A stretch of 64,000 nucleotides of DNA, taken from NCBI GenBank assembly GCA_963767715.1, contig CAVYFA010000016.1, positions 1,178,001 through 1,242,000 on the forward strand. The letters are read 5' to 3'. The translations under genes were made by a program, and so were the position numbers. Below are positions 54,036 to 64,000 of this stretch, one piece after another. The stretch is from CAVSXS01 sp963767715. GTDB lineage: Bacteria; Chloroflexota; Ktedonobacteria; Ktedonobacterales; Ktedonobacteraceae. The first letter of the stretch is position 1. The number at the start of each line of letters is the position of its first letter. The notes under the pieces were generated by a model, which saw only the letters and a list, made by a program, of their open reading frames with translations, searched no databases and was not told the DNA's origin.

Positions 54036-54575
54036 TCAAGAAAAAAGACCTGCAGCGCCAGGGTTATCGGTACTTACGAAGTGGGCGGGAGTTCCCATAA
54101 AGTTCATGGCCTTTACTCCCGTGATGGTCATGGTCGCATTGGGCGTCTGCGTCGTCACGTAGCGCTGCACGGTCAGGCCTAGCGGGCGCGAGAGAATCAG
54201 GGCAGCGGTGGTAGCCAGCATGACGTTGTTGAAGGTTCCATACGGACGGCGCATCTTCGCCACAGCCATGGCGGACATGCTGGTCAGGAGACCGGTCACG
54301 GCCAGGTTGGTGCCGCAGCGCTCATGGACCGCCAGCTCGGGCGAAGTGGTGCGCAGCAGGTGCAGCGCCTCCTGGGCCGCCGGGAGAATGGCTTCGGTAG
54401 GTAGATCGCCGAACACGAAAAATCCGGCCGCGAAAGAAATGCCGGCCAGACGCACATCGGGATATTTTTTGCTGAGCAGCACGATCGTGGCGTGTTCAAG
54501 CGCGTGGTTTTGCTTGACCGCGCCTCCAAGCATAATCTGCTGCGCTACCTGCACAATGGGGTTTATAGAACTCAT
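54036..54575 (-). CDS. DUF6391-like protein
   Basis: The 179 residues contain QNHALEHATIVLLSKKYPDV near residue 23, the HALEHATI motif associated with DUF6391, plus AGISFAAGFFVFGDLPTEAI and HERCGTNLAVTGLL. The two central stretches (LAVTGLLTSMSAMAVAKM, VMLATTAALILSRPLGLTV) are mildly hydrophobic and may be membrane helices. The HExxx-like His/Glu pattern is suggestive of metal binding but not shown. It lies between the sulfurtransferase and the FHA kinase on the same strand. Function unknown. Confidence 0.65.
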   Translation of the reverse strand: MSSINPIVQVAQQIMLGGAVKQNHALEHATIVLLSKKYPDVRLAGISFAAGFFVFGDLPTEAILPAAQEALHLLRTTSPELAVHERCGTNLAVTGLLTSMSAMAVAKMRRPYGTFNNVMLATTAALILSRPLGLTVQRYVTTQTPNATMTITGVKAMNFMGTPAHFVSTDNPGAAGLFS

Positions 54576-54616
54576 GCGAGCAATCCTTCCTGGGTACTTA
54601 CAGGGCTAATCAACGA

Positions 54617-56119
54617 CTAATACACGACATTGAAGGTGACAATTTCGTCTCCAAAATGGATGACGTCTCCATCGTTCAACGGAACAGGCTGGTTCGGCTG
54701 CACGCGCAAGGAGTTGACCAGCGTGCCGTTGGCGCTCTGCATGTCCGCGATGTACCAGCGATTAGTATCGAACCAGAGGCGGGCATGACGCCGCGAGACG
54801 GTGCGCCCGGAGATAATCAGGTCGTTACCGTTGGTGCGCCCGATGGTCGTCACATCCTGGTGGAACAGGTAGGAGCGACCGGTGAGCGGGCCATTCTTCA
54901 AGGTCAGGCGCGCCAGGACAGGGCGGCCGTTCGGCCCCATGACACGGTCGTACATGCGCTTGCTGTCCGATAGCTCATAGCCACAGGCCGTACAGAACAG
55001 GCGATCGCTCTGATTCGCGGAACCGCAGCGGAAGCATGTTACTGTGATCATACCTGACCTGCTGGCGCTCGCCGAAGGCGGAAGGCTGGCCAGGTTGTTA
55101 CCAGAAACGCCAGGCGCCGGTGGTACCTGCGACGCCGGTGGCGCTGGTGGTATTAGCGGGCCCGAAGATGGAGGATTGGGCACTTCTGGCTGGGCGGGAA
55201 GAGGAGATAGTGCCTGCATCGACCCCGACTGCTGTATACCTGGTCTCCAGCGCGGCAGGAAGAGTTGAGAAGAGGCCAGGGCCGTCGTCAAGGCCTCTAT
55301 CAGGGCATCGGTCGTCTGGTAGCGATCGGCAGGCGACTTCGCCGTCATCTTGAGTACCACCTGCTCGATAGGCTGCGGTATGCCTTTGGCACGCAAGAGT
55401 TCCAGGGGCAATGGATCGTTCATATGCTTGACCGTGATCGATATCGGGCTATCGGCCGTGTAGGGAACCCGCCCGGCCAGCGCATGAAAGAGCACGATGC
55501 CCAACGAATAAATATCGCTGCGGCGGTCAACGGCCTGCCCGGTCCCCTGCTCCGGTGACATATACTGCGGCGTACCGATGCCTGTGCCGGCGCGCGTCAG
55601 GTTGGTGGTGCCCTCCAGTATCTTCGCAATGCCGAAGTCGGAGAGCAGGAGATGCCCGTCTTTGCGCAGAAGCATATTCGCCGGCTTCACATCGCGATGC
55701 ACGATGCCGTGGCTATGCGCGCAGCCGAGACCCTCAGCCGCCTGGATGACGAAATCAACGGCCTCCAACACGGACAGTTGCCGCTGCTTGAGGCGGTCCT
55801 TTAAAGTGCCGCTTTCTACATATTCCATCACGATATAGGTAATGTTTTCTTGATCGCCGTAATCATGGATCGGCACGATATTGGCATGTTGCAGTTTGGC
55901 CACCGAACGCGCTTCCTGCACGAAGCGTTTGACGAAGATCGGATCTCGGGCATGATAAGCCGGCAACACTTTGACAGCCACGTAGCGGTCGAGCGTGGGC
56001 TGGTATGCTTTAAAGACCGTTGCCATCCCGCCGGAGCCAATCCGCTCGTAGATACGGTACTGACCAAGCGATCTCCCTATCAGGGAATTCAGCTCTTCAT
56101 TGTTTGCCGATTGATCCAT
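54617..56119 (-). CDS. Ser/Thr protein kinase with zinc ribbon and C-terminal FHA domain
   Basis: The 500 residues start with a kinase domain: RIGSGGMATVFKAYQPTLDR near 21, VAVKVLPAYHARDP, HGIVHRDVKPANMLLRKDGH near 136, SDFGIAKILEGTTN, and GTPQYMSPEQGTGQ. After a Pro-rich linker comes a zinc ribbon (CFRCGSANQSDRLFCTACGY near 357). An FHA domain closes the protein (TTIGRTNGNDLIISGRTVSR, RHARLWFDTNRWYI, SANGTLVNSLRV near 425-490), which binds phosphothreonine and allows autoregulation. There is no membrane helix. The upstream region reaches toward the E2 gene at 56271. Confidence 0.92.
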   Translation of the reverse strand: MDQSANNEELNSLIGRSLGQYRIYERIGSGGMATVFKAYQPTLDRYVAVKVLPAYHARDPIFVKRFVQEARSVAKLQHANIVPIHDYGDQENITYIVMEYVESGTLKDRLKQRQLSVLEAVDFVIQAAEGLGCAHSHGIVHRDVKPANMLLRKDGHLLLSDFGIAKILEGTTNLTRAGTGIGTPQYMSPEQGTGQAVDRRSDIYSLGIVLFHALAGRVPYTADSPISITVKHMNDPLPLELLRAKGIPQPIEQVVLKMTAKSPADRYQTTDALIEALTTALASSQLFLPRWRPGIQQSGSMQALSPLPAQPEVPNPPSSGPLIPPAPPASQVPPAPGVSGNNLASLPPSASASRSGMITVTCFRCGSANQSDRLFCTACGYELSDSKRMYDRVMGPNGRPVLARLTLKNGPLTGRSYLFHQDVTTIGRTNGNDLIISGRTVSRRHARLWFDTNRWYIADMQSANGTLVNSLRVQPNQPVPLNDGDVIHFGDEIVTFNVVY

Positions 56120-56270
56120 GCTCAGATAAAACCCCTAACTTACATTCCTGGCACAGTTTTATGTTTTATATCATTCCGGGCAAGAGGCCGCCCCATTATT
56201 TAAAGCTGGCGTTGTTCTCAGCCCCATTATACAGGTTGACGCGGCCAATGTCGAGTGCATTGATTTTCCC

Positions 56271-57596
<1,326 letters not shown>

Positions 57597-57676
57597 CTCT
57601 ACCTACCTGCCTTTCGCATGCCTGTCTATGCTCGTTCATGCCTGCTCATCGCCTCGAAACGTACATGCTCTTTCCA

Positions 57677-60520
57677 TCACGCGCTGCGCACCTTCGCCGG
57701 TGTATGCAGCGCCTGCTGGATGATGCTCTCCTGCTCGAACTGGAAGAGATCCGAAAAACCGGTGGCCGGGCTTGAACGAGCCGGGCGCGAGATGTGTTGC
57801 AGCGTCCACTCTGGTTTCAGCAGCGCCCGCAGCCGAGGAGCCATGTAGCTCCAAGCCCCCATGTTCTCCGGCTCCTCCTGCACCCACACAACTTCCCGCG
57901 CCTTGGGATAGCGTGCCAGCGCCCGCTTTAAGGCCTGTTCCGGGAAAGGATACAGCAGCTCAACGCGCACGATTGCCACGTCCTCGGCCTGCGCGCGGCC
58001 GGCACTTCCCAGCAGGTCAATCGCCATCTTACCGGTGCTCAACACCACGCGCCTGATATCGCCGGCATGCTGCTGTGCCTCGCGATCATCCAGCACCTCG
58101 TGGAAGTGGCCCTCGGCCAGTTCCTGCAAATTCGCCGCCGCGAGTGGATGGCGCAGCAGGCTCTTGGGTGTCATAACGACCAGCGGGCGCGGGTAGCGCT
58201 CCAGGTTGAACGCCTGGAGGCGCAGCAGGTGGAAGTACTGGGCGGCTGTCGAGCAGTCGGCGACGCGCCAGTTATCCTGCGCGCTCAGTTCCAGGTAGCG
58301 TTCCAGGCGCGCGCTCGAATGCTCCGGCCCTTGCCCCTCGTAGCCGTGCGGCAGGAGCAGCACGAGCGACGAGAGTTGCTTCCACTTGGCACGGGCTGAG
58401 GCGATGAACTGGTCGACGATGACCTGCGCGGCGTTGGCGAAATCGCCGAATTGCGCCTCCCATAGCGTTAGCGCGCCCGGCGCGTGAACGCTGTAGCCGT
58501 ACTCGAAGCCCAGCACGCCGCTTTCGCACAAGGGGCTATTATAGATCGAGAACGGCGCCTTCACCCGCCTGAGATGCTGCAGCGGAATGTACAGCGCACC
58601 GGTATGCTGATCGTGCAGCACCGCGTGTCGATGGCTGAAGGTGCCCCGTTCAGAGTCCTGCCCCGTCAACCGGATGGCCGTCCCATCGGCGAGGATAGAG
58701 GCGAACGCCAGCGCCTCGGCGTGCCCCCAGTCGATGCTGCGCTCCGTCTCGGTGATGCCGGCGCGGCGCTTCAAGAGGCGCTCGAGCTTACTATTCGGTG
58801 CGAATCCCTCAGGCCAGTCCAGTAGCCCGGCATTGTAGGCTTTGAGCGCCTCCATCGCTACTGGCGCCGGGTTTTCATCCGAAGGCGTGTGCCCGTTCAG
58901 CCCATCGGCATCTTCTAGATCCAGTGGCCACTCGCTGCTATCAGCCTCCCGCCTGGCCTGCTCCAACTCCACAAGCGCATCTTTCTGCATGGCTGCGGAC
59001 TCGTCCTGCGTGACGGCTCCCGCCTCCTGCAGACGCTGCGCGTAGAGTGCGCGCACCGTCGGATGTGAGCGAATGCTATCGTACATCTGCGGCTGCGTAA
59101 AAGCCGGTTCGTCGCCCTCGTTGTGCCCCCAGCGCCGGTAGCCCACCAGGTCAACCAGGATATCCTTGTGGAAGGTGCTGCGAAACTCGTACGCGATGCG
59201 CACCGCCATCAGCGCGGCCTCCGGGTCATCCGCGTTGACATGGATGATCGGGATCGCGAAACCCTTGGCGAGATCGCTGGCAAAGTGCGTCGAGCGATAA
59301 TCTCGCGGCTCCGTGGTAAAGCCGAGCTGGTTATTCAAGATGATGTGAATCGTTCCGCCCACGCGATAGCCCTTGAGATTCCACAGGTTCAGCGTTTCAG
59401 CGACAATGCCCTCGCCGGGAAAGGCCGCGTCGCCATGGATCAGGATTGGCAGTGATCGATCGAGATACTGGTCAGGGCTGCCCGCATGCTCGCGTGTCTC
59501 CTGAGAGGCGCGCGTCATGCCCTCGACAACCGGGTTGACGTATTCCAGGTGACTCGGATTGGGCGAGAGGATGATCTTCATGTCAACGGTAGCGCCTTCG
59601 CCCGTCGCGTCCAGCACGTGTTCCGCGCCCAGGTGATATTTCACGTCCCCGGTATACCCAAAGCCAAAGGTATCCGTGAGCGGCACGCCCTCTTCGTGCT
59701 TCATATGCCGGAACTCGCTCAGGATTTCCGAATAGGGCTTTTGCAGCACATGCGCCAGCACGTTCAGGCGCCCACGGTGCGCCATGCCGATTATGACTTC
59801 GCGCGTCCTGGCCTTCACCGCTCCACCGATGATCTCGTCGATCATCGGTACCAGCACATCCGTACCTTCAATCGAGAAGCGCTTCTGCCCGGGAAAGGTC
59901 GTGTGCAAGAACCGTTCGAACGATTCAATCTCAGTCAGACGTTTCAGCAATTTCGCGCGGACCTCGCGCCCCGCCGGCAGACGATAGAGCTGCAGCCCGA
60001 CGGCATCGCGCAGCCAGTTCCGCTCATCGGGGCTTTTCACCTGGTCGAACTCGTAGCTGATTGTCCCGGAATACATAGCCCGCAGATTTGCGATGGCCTC
60101 GAGGGCGTTCTTCGTCCCCTCGGCGGAGTGCCCGCCGATGACATCCGGCGGCAACTGCTCCAGGTCGGCATCGGTAATATGATGCTTCTCGGTCAGCAGG
60201 GCCGGATCGCCCGGCGGCTCGCTGCCCAGAGGATCGAGATGCGCCCCCAGGTGACCGCGCGAGCGAATGGAGTGCGCCAGCGAAGAGGCGGCGAGAATGT
60301 GCGCAAGCTGAGCCTGCCTGGACGCTTCGTCAACGGCGGGCGTGGCGCTTGCGGCACTGACCTGTGGAGCAACTGCGGCTGCTTCCGGTGGAGGCGACCA
60401 GTTCTCAAAGAAGGCGCGGGTAGCGGGGTCTACCGATTGCGGGTCCAGGCGATATCGCTCGTATAAGTCCAGGACATACCCCGCGTTGGGGCCATAGAAT
60501 GTTTGTAATAGATCTTCCAT
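57677..60520 (-). CDS. sucA: 2-oxoglutarate dehydrogenase E1 component
   Basis: From ATG 60520 (GAGGA upstream) there are 947 residues. E1 landmarks: YGPNAGYVLDLYERYRLDP near the start, FSIEGTDVLVPMIDEIIGGA near 215, IGMAHRGRLNVLAHVLQKP, HLGAEHVLDATGEGA, the ThDP motif LIHGDAAFPGEGIVAETLNL near 355-374, GWDAL-type metal region GTIHIILNNQLGFTTEPRDY, and the transketolase-like C-terminal RHAVLHDQHTGALYIPLQHL. It decarboxylates 2-oxoglutarate in the TCA cycle. An E3 gene is not in the window. The large opposite-strand frames are shadows. Confidence 0.95.
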   Translation of the reverse strand: MEDLLQTFYGPNAGYVLDLYERYRLDPQSVDPATRAFFENWSPPPEAAAVAPQVSAASATPAVDEASRQAQLAHILAASSLAHSIRSRGHLGAHLDPLGSEPPGDPALLTEKHHITDADLEQLPPDVIGGHSAEGTKNALEAIANLRAMYSGTISYEFDQVKSPDERNWLRDAVGLQLYRLPAGREVRAKLLKRLTEIESFERFLHTTFPGQKRFSIEGTDVLVPMIDEIIGGAVKARTREVIIGMAHRGRLNVLAHVLQKPYSEILSEFRHMKHEEGVPLTDTFGFGYTGDVKYHLGAEHVLDATGEGATVDMKIILSPNPSHLEYVNPVVEGMTRASQETREHAGSPDQYLDRSLPILIHGDAAFPGEGIVAETLNLWNLKGYRVGGTIHIILNNQLGFTTEPRDYRSTHFASDLAKGFAIPIIHVNADDPEAALMAVRIAYEFRSTFHKDILVDLVGYRRWGHNEGDEPAFTQPQMYDSIRSHPTVRALYAQRLQEAGAVTQDESAAMQKDALVELEQARREADSSEWPLDLEDADGLNGHTPSDENPAPVAMEALKAYNAGLLDWPEGFAPNSKLERLLKRRAGITETERSIDWGHAEALAFASILADGTAIRLTGQDSERGTFSHRHAVLHDQHTGALYIPLQHLRRVKAPFSIYNSPLCESGVLGFEYGYSVHAPGALTLWEAQFGDFANAAQVIVDQFIASARAKWKQLSSLVLLLPHGYEGQGPEHSSARLERYLELSAQDNWRVADCSTAAQYFHLLRLQAFNLERYPRPLVVMTPKSLLRHPLAAANLQELAEGHFHEVLDDREAQQHAGDIRRVVLSTGKMAIDLLGSAGRAQAEDVAIVRVELLYPFPEQALKRALARYPKAREVVWVQEEPENMGAWSYMAPRLRALLKPEWTLQHISRPARSSPATGFSDLFQFEQESIIQQALHTPAKVRSA

Positions 60521-60721
60521 ACGAGAAATTCCTCGATACATTAGAGCTTGTCTGCCTGTATTTTATCACCTGGAGGCCGCCTTCGGGAAATAGCTACATT
60601 CTCCTCCTCACGCTACTTTCAGAGACACTTGCACGTATTAGGAAATAGGAGCAAAAATCGAGTTCGTTGAAGTCCTGCCACCAGAAGTCAGGCTGTGAAG
60701 CTCTTTAGAGAGATGTGTATC

Positions 60722-61366
60722 ATGCAGAAGCCAAACGCCATTATTTTTGACCTCGACGGGGTCCTGACCGATACCTCTGAATATCATTATCAGGCCTGGA
60801 AGCGCCTCGCGGATGATCTCGGCATCCCCTTTACCCGCGAGGAAAATGACGCCCACCTGCGCGGCGTCAGCCGCCGGGAGTCACTGATGTATATCATTCG
60901 AGGTCGTCAGTACACCGAAGACCAGATCCAGGAGATGATGGATCGCAAGAATCGCTACTACAATGAGATGATTAAGAAGATGACACCGAACGACCTGGTT
61001 CCGGGCGGTCGAGAGCTATTGCAGGAGATCCGTCAGGCCGGCATAAAAATCGCCGTGGCGTCTGGCAGCAAAAACGCCCGTACCGTGCTCGACCTCCTCG
61101 ACATCAACAACTATCTGAACGGCATAGCCGATGGCTACGACGTTACCAACGGTAAACCGGCTCCCGATATCTTTGTTTTCGCCGCGGGTCTGCTCAACAC
61201 CCCGACGTCACAAAGCCTTGTGCTTGAAGATGCCGCGGCGGGCGTGGAAGCCGCCAAAAAAGGCGGTATGATGGCCATCGGCATCGGGCCGCAAGACCGT
61301 TTTCAGGGGGCGGACAAAGTGCTGCCCGATCTCGCCAATAAGCAATTACACGACCTGCTCGACTAG
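60722..61366 (+). CDS. pgmB: Beta-phosphoglucomutase
   Basis: This HAD enzyme interconverts beta-glucose 1-phosphate and glucose 6-phosphate. From ATG 60722 there are 214 residues: the nucleophile motif IIFDLDGVLTDTSEYHYQAW (Asp-x-Asp) near 6, HLRGVSRRESLMYII in the cap near 45, VASGSKNARTVLDL (motif II), GKPAPDIFVFAA (Lys, motif III) and LVLEDAAAGVEAAKKGGM (motif IV). A GTG at 60695 is an alternative start. It is convergent with the GH65 phosphorylase (stops overlap by 4 bases), whose product it would use. Confidence 0.92.
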   Translation: MQKPNAIIFDLDGVLTDTSEYHYQAWKRLADDLGIPFTREENDAHLRGVSRRESLMYIIRGRQYTEDQIQEMMDRKNRYYNEMIKKMTPNDLVPGGRELLQEIRQAGIKIAVASGSKNARTVLDLLDINNYLNGIADGYDVTNGKPAPDIFVFAAGLLNTPTSQSLVLEDAAAGVEAAKKGGMMAIGIGPQDRFQGADKVLPDLANKQLHDLLD

Positions 61367-63738
61367 GCTGTAGAGGTAGACCGCGCTTGTTCCCCACGTG
61401 GAGCCGGCGCTCGTCCGGGAGGCTGCGATGGTCGCGGTCCCGCCTTGATGGGCGGAATGGGCCGGCTGACCACCTTGTCCGCCTCCAGCAGTATCTCCTC
61501 ACCATGGTGGCGCACCTTGAGCGGCGACCCTTCGAGCAGGCGATACGTCGCCTCATTGGCCCTCACCTCGACGCGCAGGCGGCAGCCGCGAAACAGCAGG
61601 TGGAAGGCGAGCCGCCCGAGTTCTTCGGGCAGGCGCGGCGAGAAGGAGAGCGAGCCGTTTTGCACGCGCAGGCCGCCGAACCCTGCCACCAGCGCAGTCC
61701 AGGCCCCCGCCAGCGAGGCCATGTGCAGGCCGTCACCCACGTTGTGATGCAGGTTGTGCAGGTCGACGAGCGCCGCCTCGCCCAGGTAGTCGTAGGCGAG
61801 TTGAAGCTGGCCCACCTCGGCGGCGAGTACAGCCTGCGAGGAGGCCGAGAGCGAGGAATCCCGCACGGTCAGCGGCTCATAGTACGCGAAGTTGCGCGCC
61901 TTCAGCTCTTGCGTAAACGCGGCGCTGCGCAAGTACATGGCCAGGACAAGGTCGGCCTGCTTGCAGACCTGCTTGCGGTAGAGGTCAAAGTATGTGTAGT
62001 GCAGGAACAGCGGGTACTGGTCCGGCTTGGTATCGGCGAAGTCCCACACCTCGTGTTCGGTAAAGTTTTCATCCTGTGGATTCACTTGCAGGCGCTCATC
62101 ATAAGGGATATACATCTTATCCGCCGCCTCACGCCAACTGACGGCCTCCTCTGCGTCCACGCCCAGCGTGTGTGCCTTCTCAGGATGGCGCTGCACGGCG
62201 CCCGACGCCCAGCGCAGGTTGCGCTGTACCATCAGGTTGGTGTAGACGTTGTTGTCGGCCAGGGCGCTGTACTCGTCGGGTCCGGTGACGCCGTCGATAC
62301 GGAAGCGGTCGGTAGCGCTGTTGATGAACCCCAGTGACATCCACAGCCGCGCCGTCTCGACGAGCAACTCCAGACCTACCTCCTCTTCGAACTCCATGTC
62401 GCCGGTCGCCTCCATATAGTAAGCCACCGCGTACGCAATGTCCGCGTTGATATGGAAGGCGGCAGTGCCGGCAGGCCAGTATCCCGAACTCTCTGTCCCC
62501 CGAATGGTGCGCCACGGGAAGGCGGCCCCGCGCAGCCTCAATTCTTGCGCATTCTCCTTCGCCTTGTCGAGAGCCAGGTGGCGCCAGCGCAAGGCGTCGG
62601 CGGCGGCGTGAGGCGAGGTCAGCGTCAGCACAGGCAACACAAAGATCTCCGTGTCCCAGAAGGCGTGACCGTCGTAGCCCGGGCCGGTCAGCCCCTTCGC
62701 CGGGATTGGACGCCCCTCTGCTCGCGCTCCCGCCTGCAGCACCTGGAAGAGGGCGAAGCGTACCGCCTGCTGGATCTCTGCGTCACCATCCAGTTCGACG
62801 TCTGCGCGCGACCAGAAATCGTCCAGGTAGCTCCGCTGCTCGGCAAGCAGACCATCCCAGCCGGACATCTGCGCGGCGGTCAGGGCGGCAACCACCTGGT
62901 CATGAATGGCAGGCCGCGAACGCAGGCTCGACCAGCCGTAGGAGATGATTTTGACGATGCGCAGCTTTTCACCCGGCTTCAACTGTCCGGCGATGACCAC
63001 GCGCACGACATCGGGGAAGCTTCCGGACTCAATGCTCATCCCGGATGGTCCCTCGACCTCGTGGTGCATCGCGGCACCCATGCGCAGGCCGCTGGCCTTT
63101 GTGTGATGAATCAGCAACCCGCCGGTTCCCTCGGCCAGATGCTCCTCGCTCTCGAGCGGCGACTCAAGCGCGGCACCCACCCGCGGGTCTTTACTCTGGG
63201 GAGGGAGAGCCTCGTTGGCGACCAGCTCCGACTGCACTACGACGCGCACAGTGGCATCAAGCGCCTCGACCTCGTAATTGATGGCCACAATGGCCCGCTG
63301 GGTGAACGATACCAGGCGCTCAGAGGTGACCTTGATCGTGCTCCCGGAAGGGGAGGTCCAGCGGTCGCTGCGGCGCAGCACACCGTTGCGCAGGTCTAGC
63401 TCGCGCTCGTGGTCCTGCAGTTTACCGTAGCGCACGTCAAAGGGTTCGTCGTCGACGAGCAGGCGGATGATCTTGCCGTTGGTGACGTTGATGATGGTCT
63501 GCCCGGACTCGGGGTAGGCATATCCCCCTTCTGCATAGGGCAGGGGGCGCAGCTCGTAAAAGGAGTTCAGGTAGGTGCCGGGCAGGCCGTGCGGCTCCCC
63601 TTCATCAAGGTTGCCTCGCAGTCCGATGTGCCCGTTTGAGAGCGCGAAAATGGACTCGGTCTGCGCCAGGGTATCAAGGTCGAGCTTCGTTTCGCGGATG
63701 CTCCAATCATCAATCGGGTAGGCAGAATGGTCGATCAT
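61363..63738 (-). CDS. GH65 disaccharide phosphorylase (maltose/trehalose/kojibiose type)
   Basis: The 791 residues span the N-terminal beta domain (DWSIRETKLDLDTLAQTESI near 11 and LSNGHIGLRGNLDEGE), the (alpha/alpha)6 barrel and a C-terminal beta domain. The catalytic Glu is in DGVTGPDEYSALADNNVYTN near 489. AHAFWDTEIFVLPVLTLTSP near 360 and FHINADIAYAVAYYMEATGD near 440 are conserved. Phosphorolysis would give beta-glucose 1-phosphate for PgmB. Maltose, trehalose, kojibiose and nigerose phosphorylases share these motifs, so the substrate is undecided. The C-terminal tail is extra Pro/Arg-rich. Confidence 0.9.
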   Translation of the reverse strand: MIDHSAYPIDDWSIRETKLDLDTLAQTESIFALSNGHIGLRGNLDEGEPHGLPGTYLNSFYELRPLPYAEGGYAYPESGQTIINVTNGKIIRLLVDDEPFDVRYGKLQDHERELDLRNGVLRRSDRWTSPSGSTIKVTSERLVSFTQRAIVAINYEVEALDATVRVVVQSELVANEALPPQSKDPRVGAALESPLESEEHLAEGTGGLLIHHTKASGLRMGAAMHHEVEGPSGMSIESGSFPDVVRVVIAGQLKPGEKLRIVKIISYGWSSLRSRPAIHDQVVAALTAAQMSGWDGLLAEQRSYLDDFWSRADVELDGDAEIQQAVRFALFQVLQAGARAEGRPIPAKGLTGPGYDGHAFWDTEIFVLPVLTLTSPHAAADALRWRHLALDKAKENAQELRLRGAAFPWRTIRGTESSGYWPAGTAAFHINADIAYAVAYYMEATGDMEFEEEVGLELLVETARLWMSLGFINSATDRFRIDGVTGPDEYSALADNNVYTNLMVQRNLRWASGAVQRHPEKAHTLGVDAEEAVSWREAADKMYIPYDERLQVNPQDENFTEHEVWDFADTKPDQYPLFLHYTYFDLYRKQVCKQADLVLAMYLRSAAFTQELKARNFAYYEPLTVRDSSLSASSQAVLAAEVGQLQLAYDYLGEAALVDLHNLHHNVGDGLHMASLAGAWTALVAGFGGLRVQNGSLSFSPRLPEELGRLAFHLLFRGCRLRVEVRANEATYRLLEGSPLKVRHHGEEILLEADKVVSRPIPPIKAGPRPSQPPGRAPAPRGEQARSTSTA

Positions 63739-63848
63739 CGTCGTCCTCCTTATTTTCTTTTCTACTTCGTAAACGTGCCAGCGGCCTGGAAAGTAGCACG
63801 AAAAGTACAGCCTGGGCGGATGATCCGCTTTGCTATGAGGCCGGGAAC

Positions 63849-63877
63849 TTGCCTTTCGCCCCTCAATATGCTAGAAT
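63849..63877 (+). promoter_or_regulatory. Sigma70-type promoter for the gene starting at 63912
   Basis: TTGCCT (63849-63854) and TAGAAT (63872-63877) are separated by exactly 17 bases. The expected start of transcription is about 63884, giving a leader of about 28 nt. Confidence 0.6.
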
Positions 63878-63911
63878 AAGCACGTCAGAAGTGGAGCTAT
63901 TCAACGGACAG

Positions 63912-64000
63912 ATGAATAGCATTATCAACAACAAAGGCAATGAGGGAACGAGTAAGCTGCCACGGCCTGTCCAAGAGAGTCCGGGTCTGGTGCGACCGGA
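63912..64000 (+). CDS. Start of a gene cut off by the window end, unknown product
   Basis: The frame from ATG 63912 is open to the window end (29 codons: MNSIINNKGNEGTSKLPRPV and on). It is a hydrophilic, low-complexity N-terminus with a well-placed promoter just upstream. Nothing more can be said about the product. The ribosome site (GGACAG) is weak. Confidence 0.5.
   Translation, partial: MNSIINNKGNEGTSKLPRPVQESPGLVRP

Noticed and set aside
59486..60466. Long plus-strand frame opposite sucA
   Set aside because: Shadow of the E1 gene, with no start signals or family character.
61387..63399. Two long plus-strand frames opposite the GH65 gene
   Set aside because: Shadows of a complete phosphorylase; composition is Gln/Arg/Val-rich as expected of antisense GC-rich DNA.

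Overview
The window looks like chromosome from a Ktedonobacteria-type member of Chloroflexota. This is an inference from gene content: large AAA-ATPase/TPR/LuxR regulators, several Ser/Thr kinases (two carrying zinc ribbons), a class III cyclase fused to an ATPase/TPR regulator, a dksA-like/lspA/rluD-type operon, split cytochrome b genes and a lysine-fermentation-type dehydrogenase. Coding DNA is mostly GC-rich. I see no rRNA, tRNA or CRISPR array.

Layout. 1-2348: the 3' part of a LuxR regulator and a PPOX-fold protein. 2529-9213: a complete but decayed Tn3-family transposon with 38-bp terminal inverted repeats and a 5-bp target duplication (GTTTT). It holds a broken MFS gene, a nested IS3-family element (4037-5291), a heavily mutated tnpA and a frameshifted tyrosine recombinase. 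9538-16651: an acyl-CoA synthetase remnant, a membrane-anchored protein, the dksA/lspA/rluD-like operon, a COG4315-type lipoprotein and a pair resembling kamB/kdd of lysine fermentation. 16921-22831: glgB, a LOG-family protein and a frameshifted cyclase/ATPase/TPR gene.

22997-36785 reads as a stress and membrane island: two GlsB/YeaQ proteins, DoxX, an esterase, an AT-rich acyltransferase, a small kinase, a split cytochrome b operon, Hsp20, a frameshifted MFS gene, an APC permease, an AI-2E-type permease and a PRC-barrel protein. Four transcription units here (glsB, doxX, the kinase and the cytochrome b operon) share one promoter architecture: two TAACGC direct repeats 6 nt apart, then exactly 8 nt to a TAnnnT box. 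This is the most interesting unexplained signal in the window, since it suggests a small regulon under one unknown regulator.

36893-50012: trans-3-hydroxyproline dehydratase, a tau-C-terminus-like small protein, M29 aminopeptidase, a truncated methyltransferase, a rhodanese, a large LuxR regulator, an HDAC-like deacetylase, Lrp/AsnC, and a kinase followed by homoserine dehydrogenase and ketopantoate reductase. 50042-64000: a PKD protein with a zinc-ribbon membrane protein, a second sulfurtransferase, a DUF6391-like protein, an FHA kinase, 2-oxoglutarate dehydrogenase E1 and E2, beta-phosphoglucomutase convergent with a GH65 phosphorylase, and the start of one more gene.

Single-base frameshifts occur in otherwise intact genes outside the transposon (about 20200 and 32050). 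These may be real mutations or assembly errors, and raw reads would decide.
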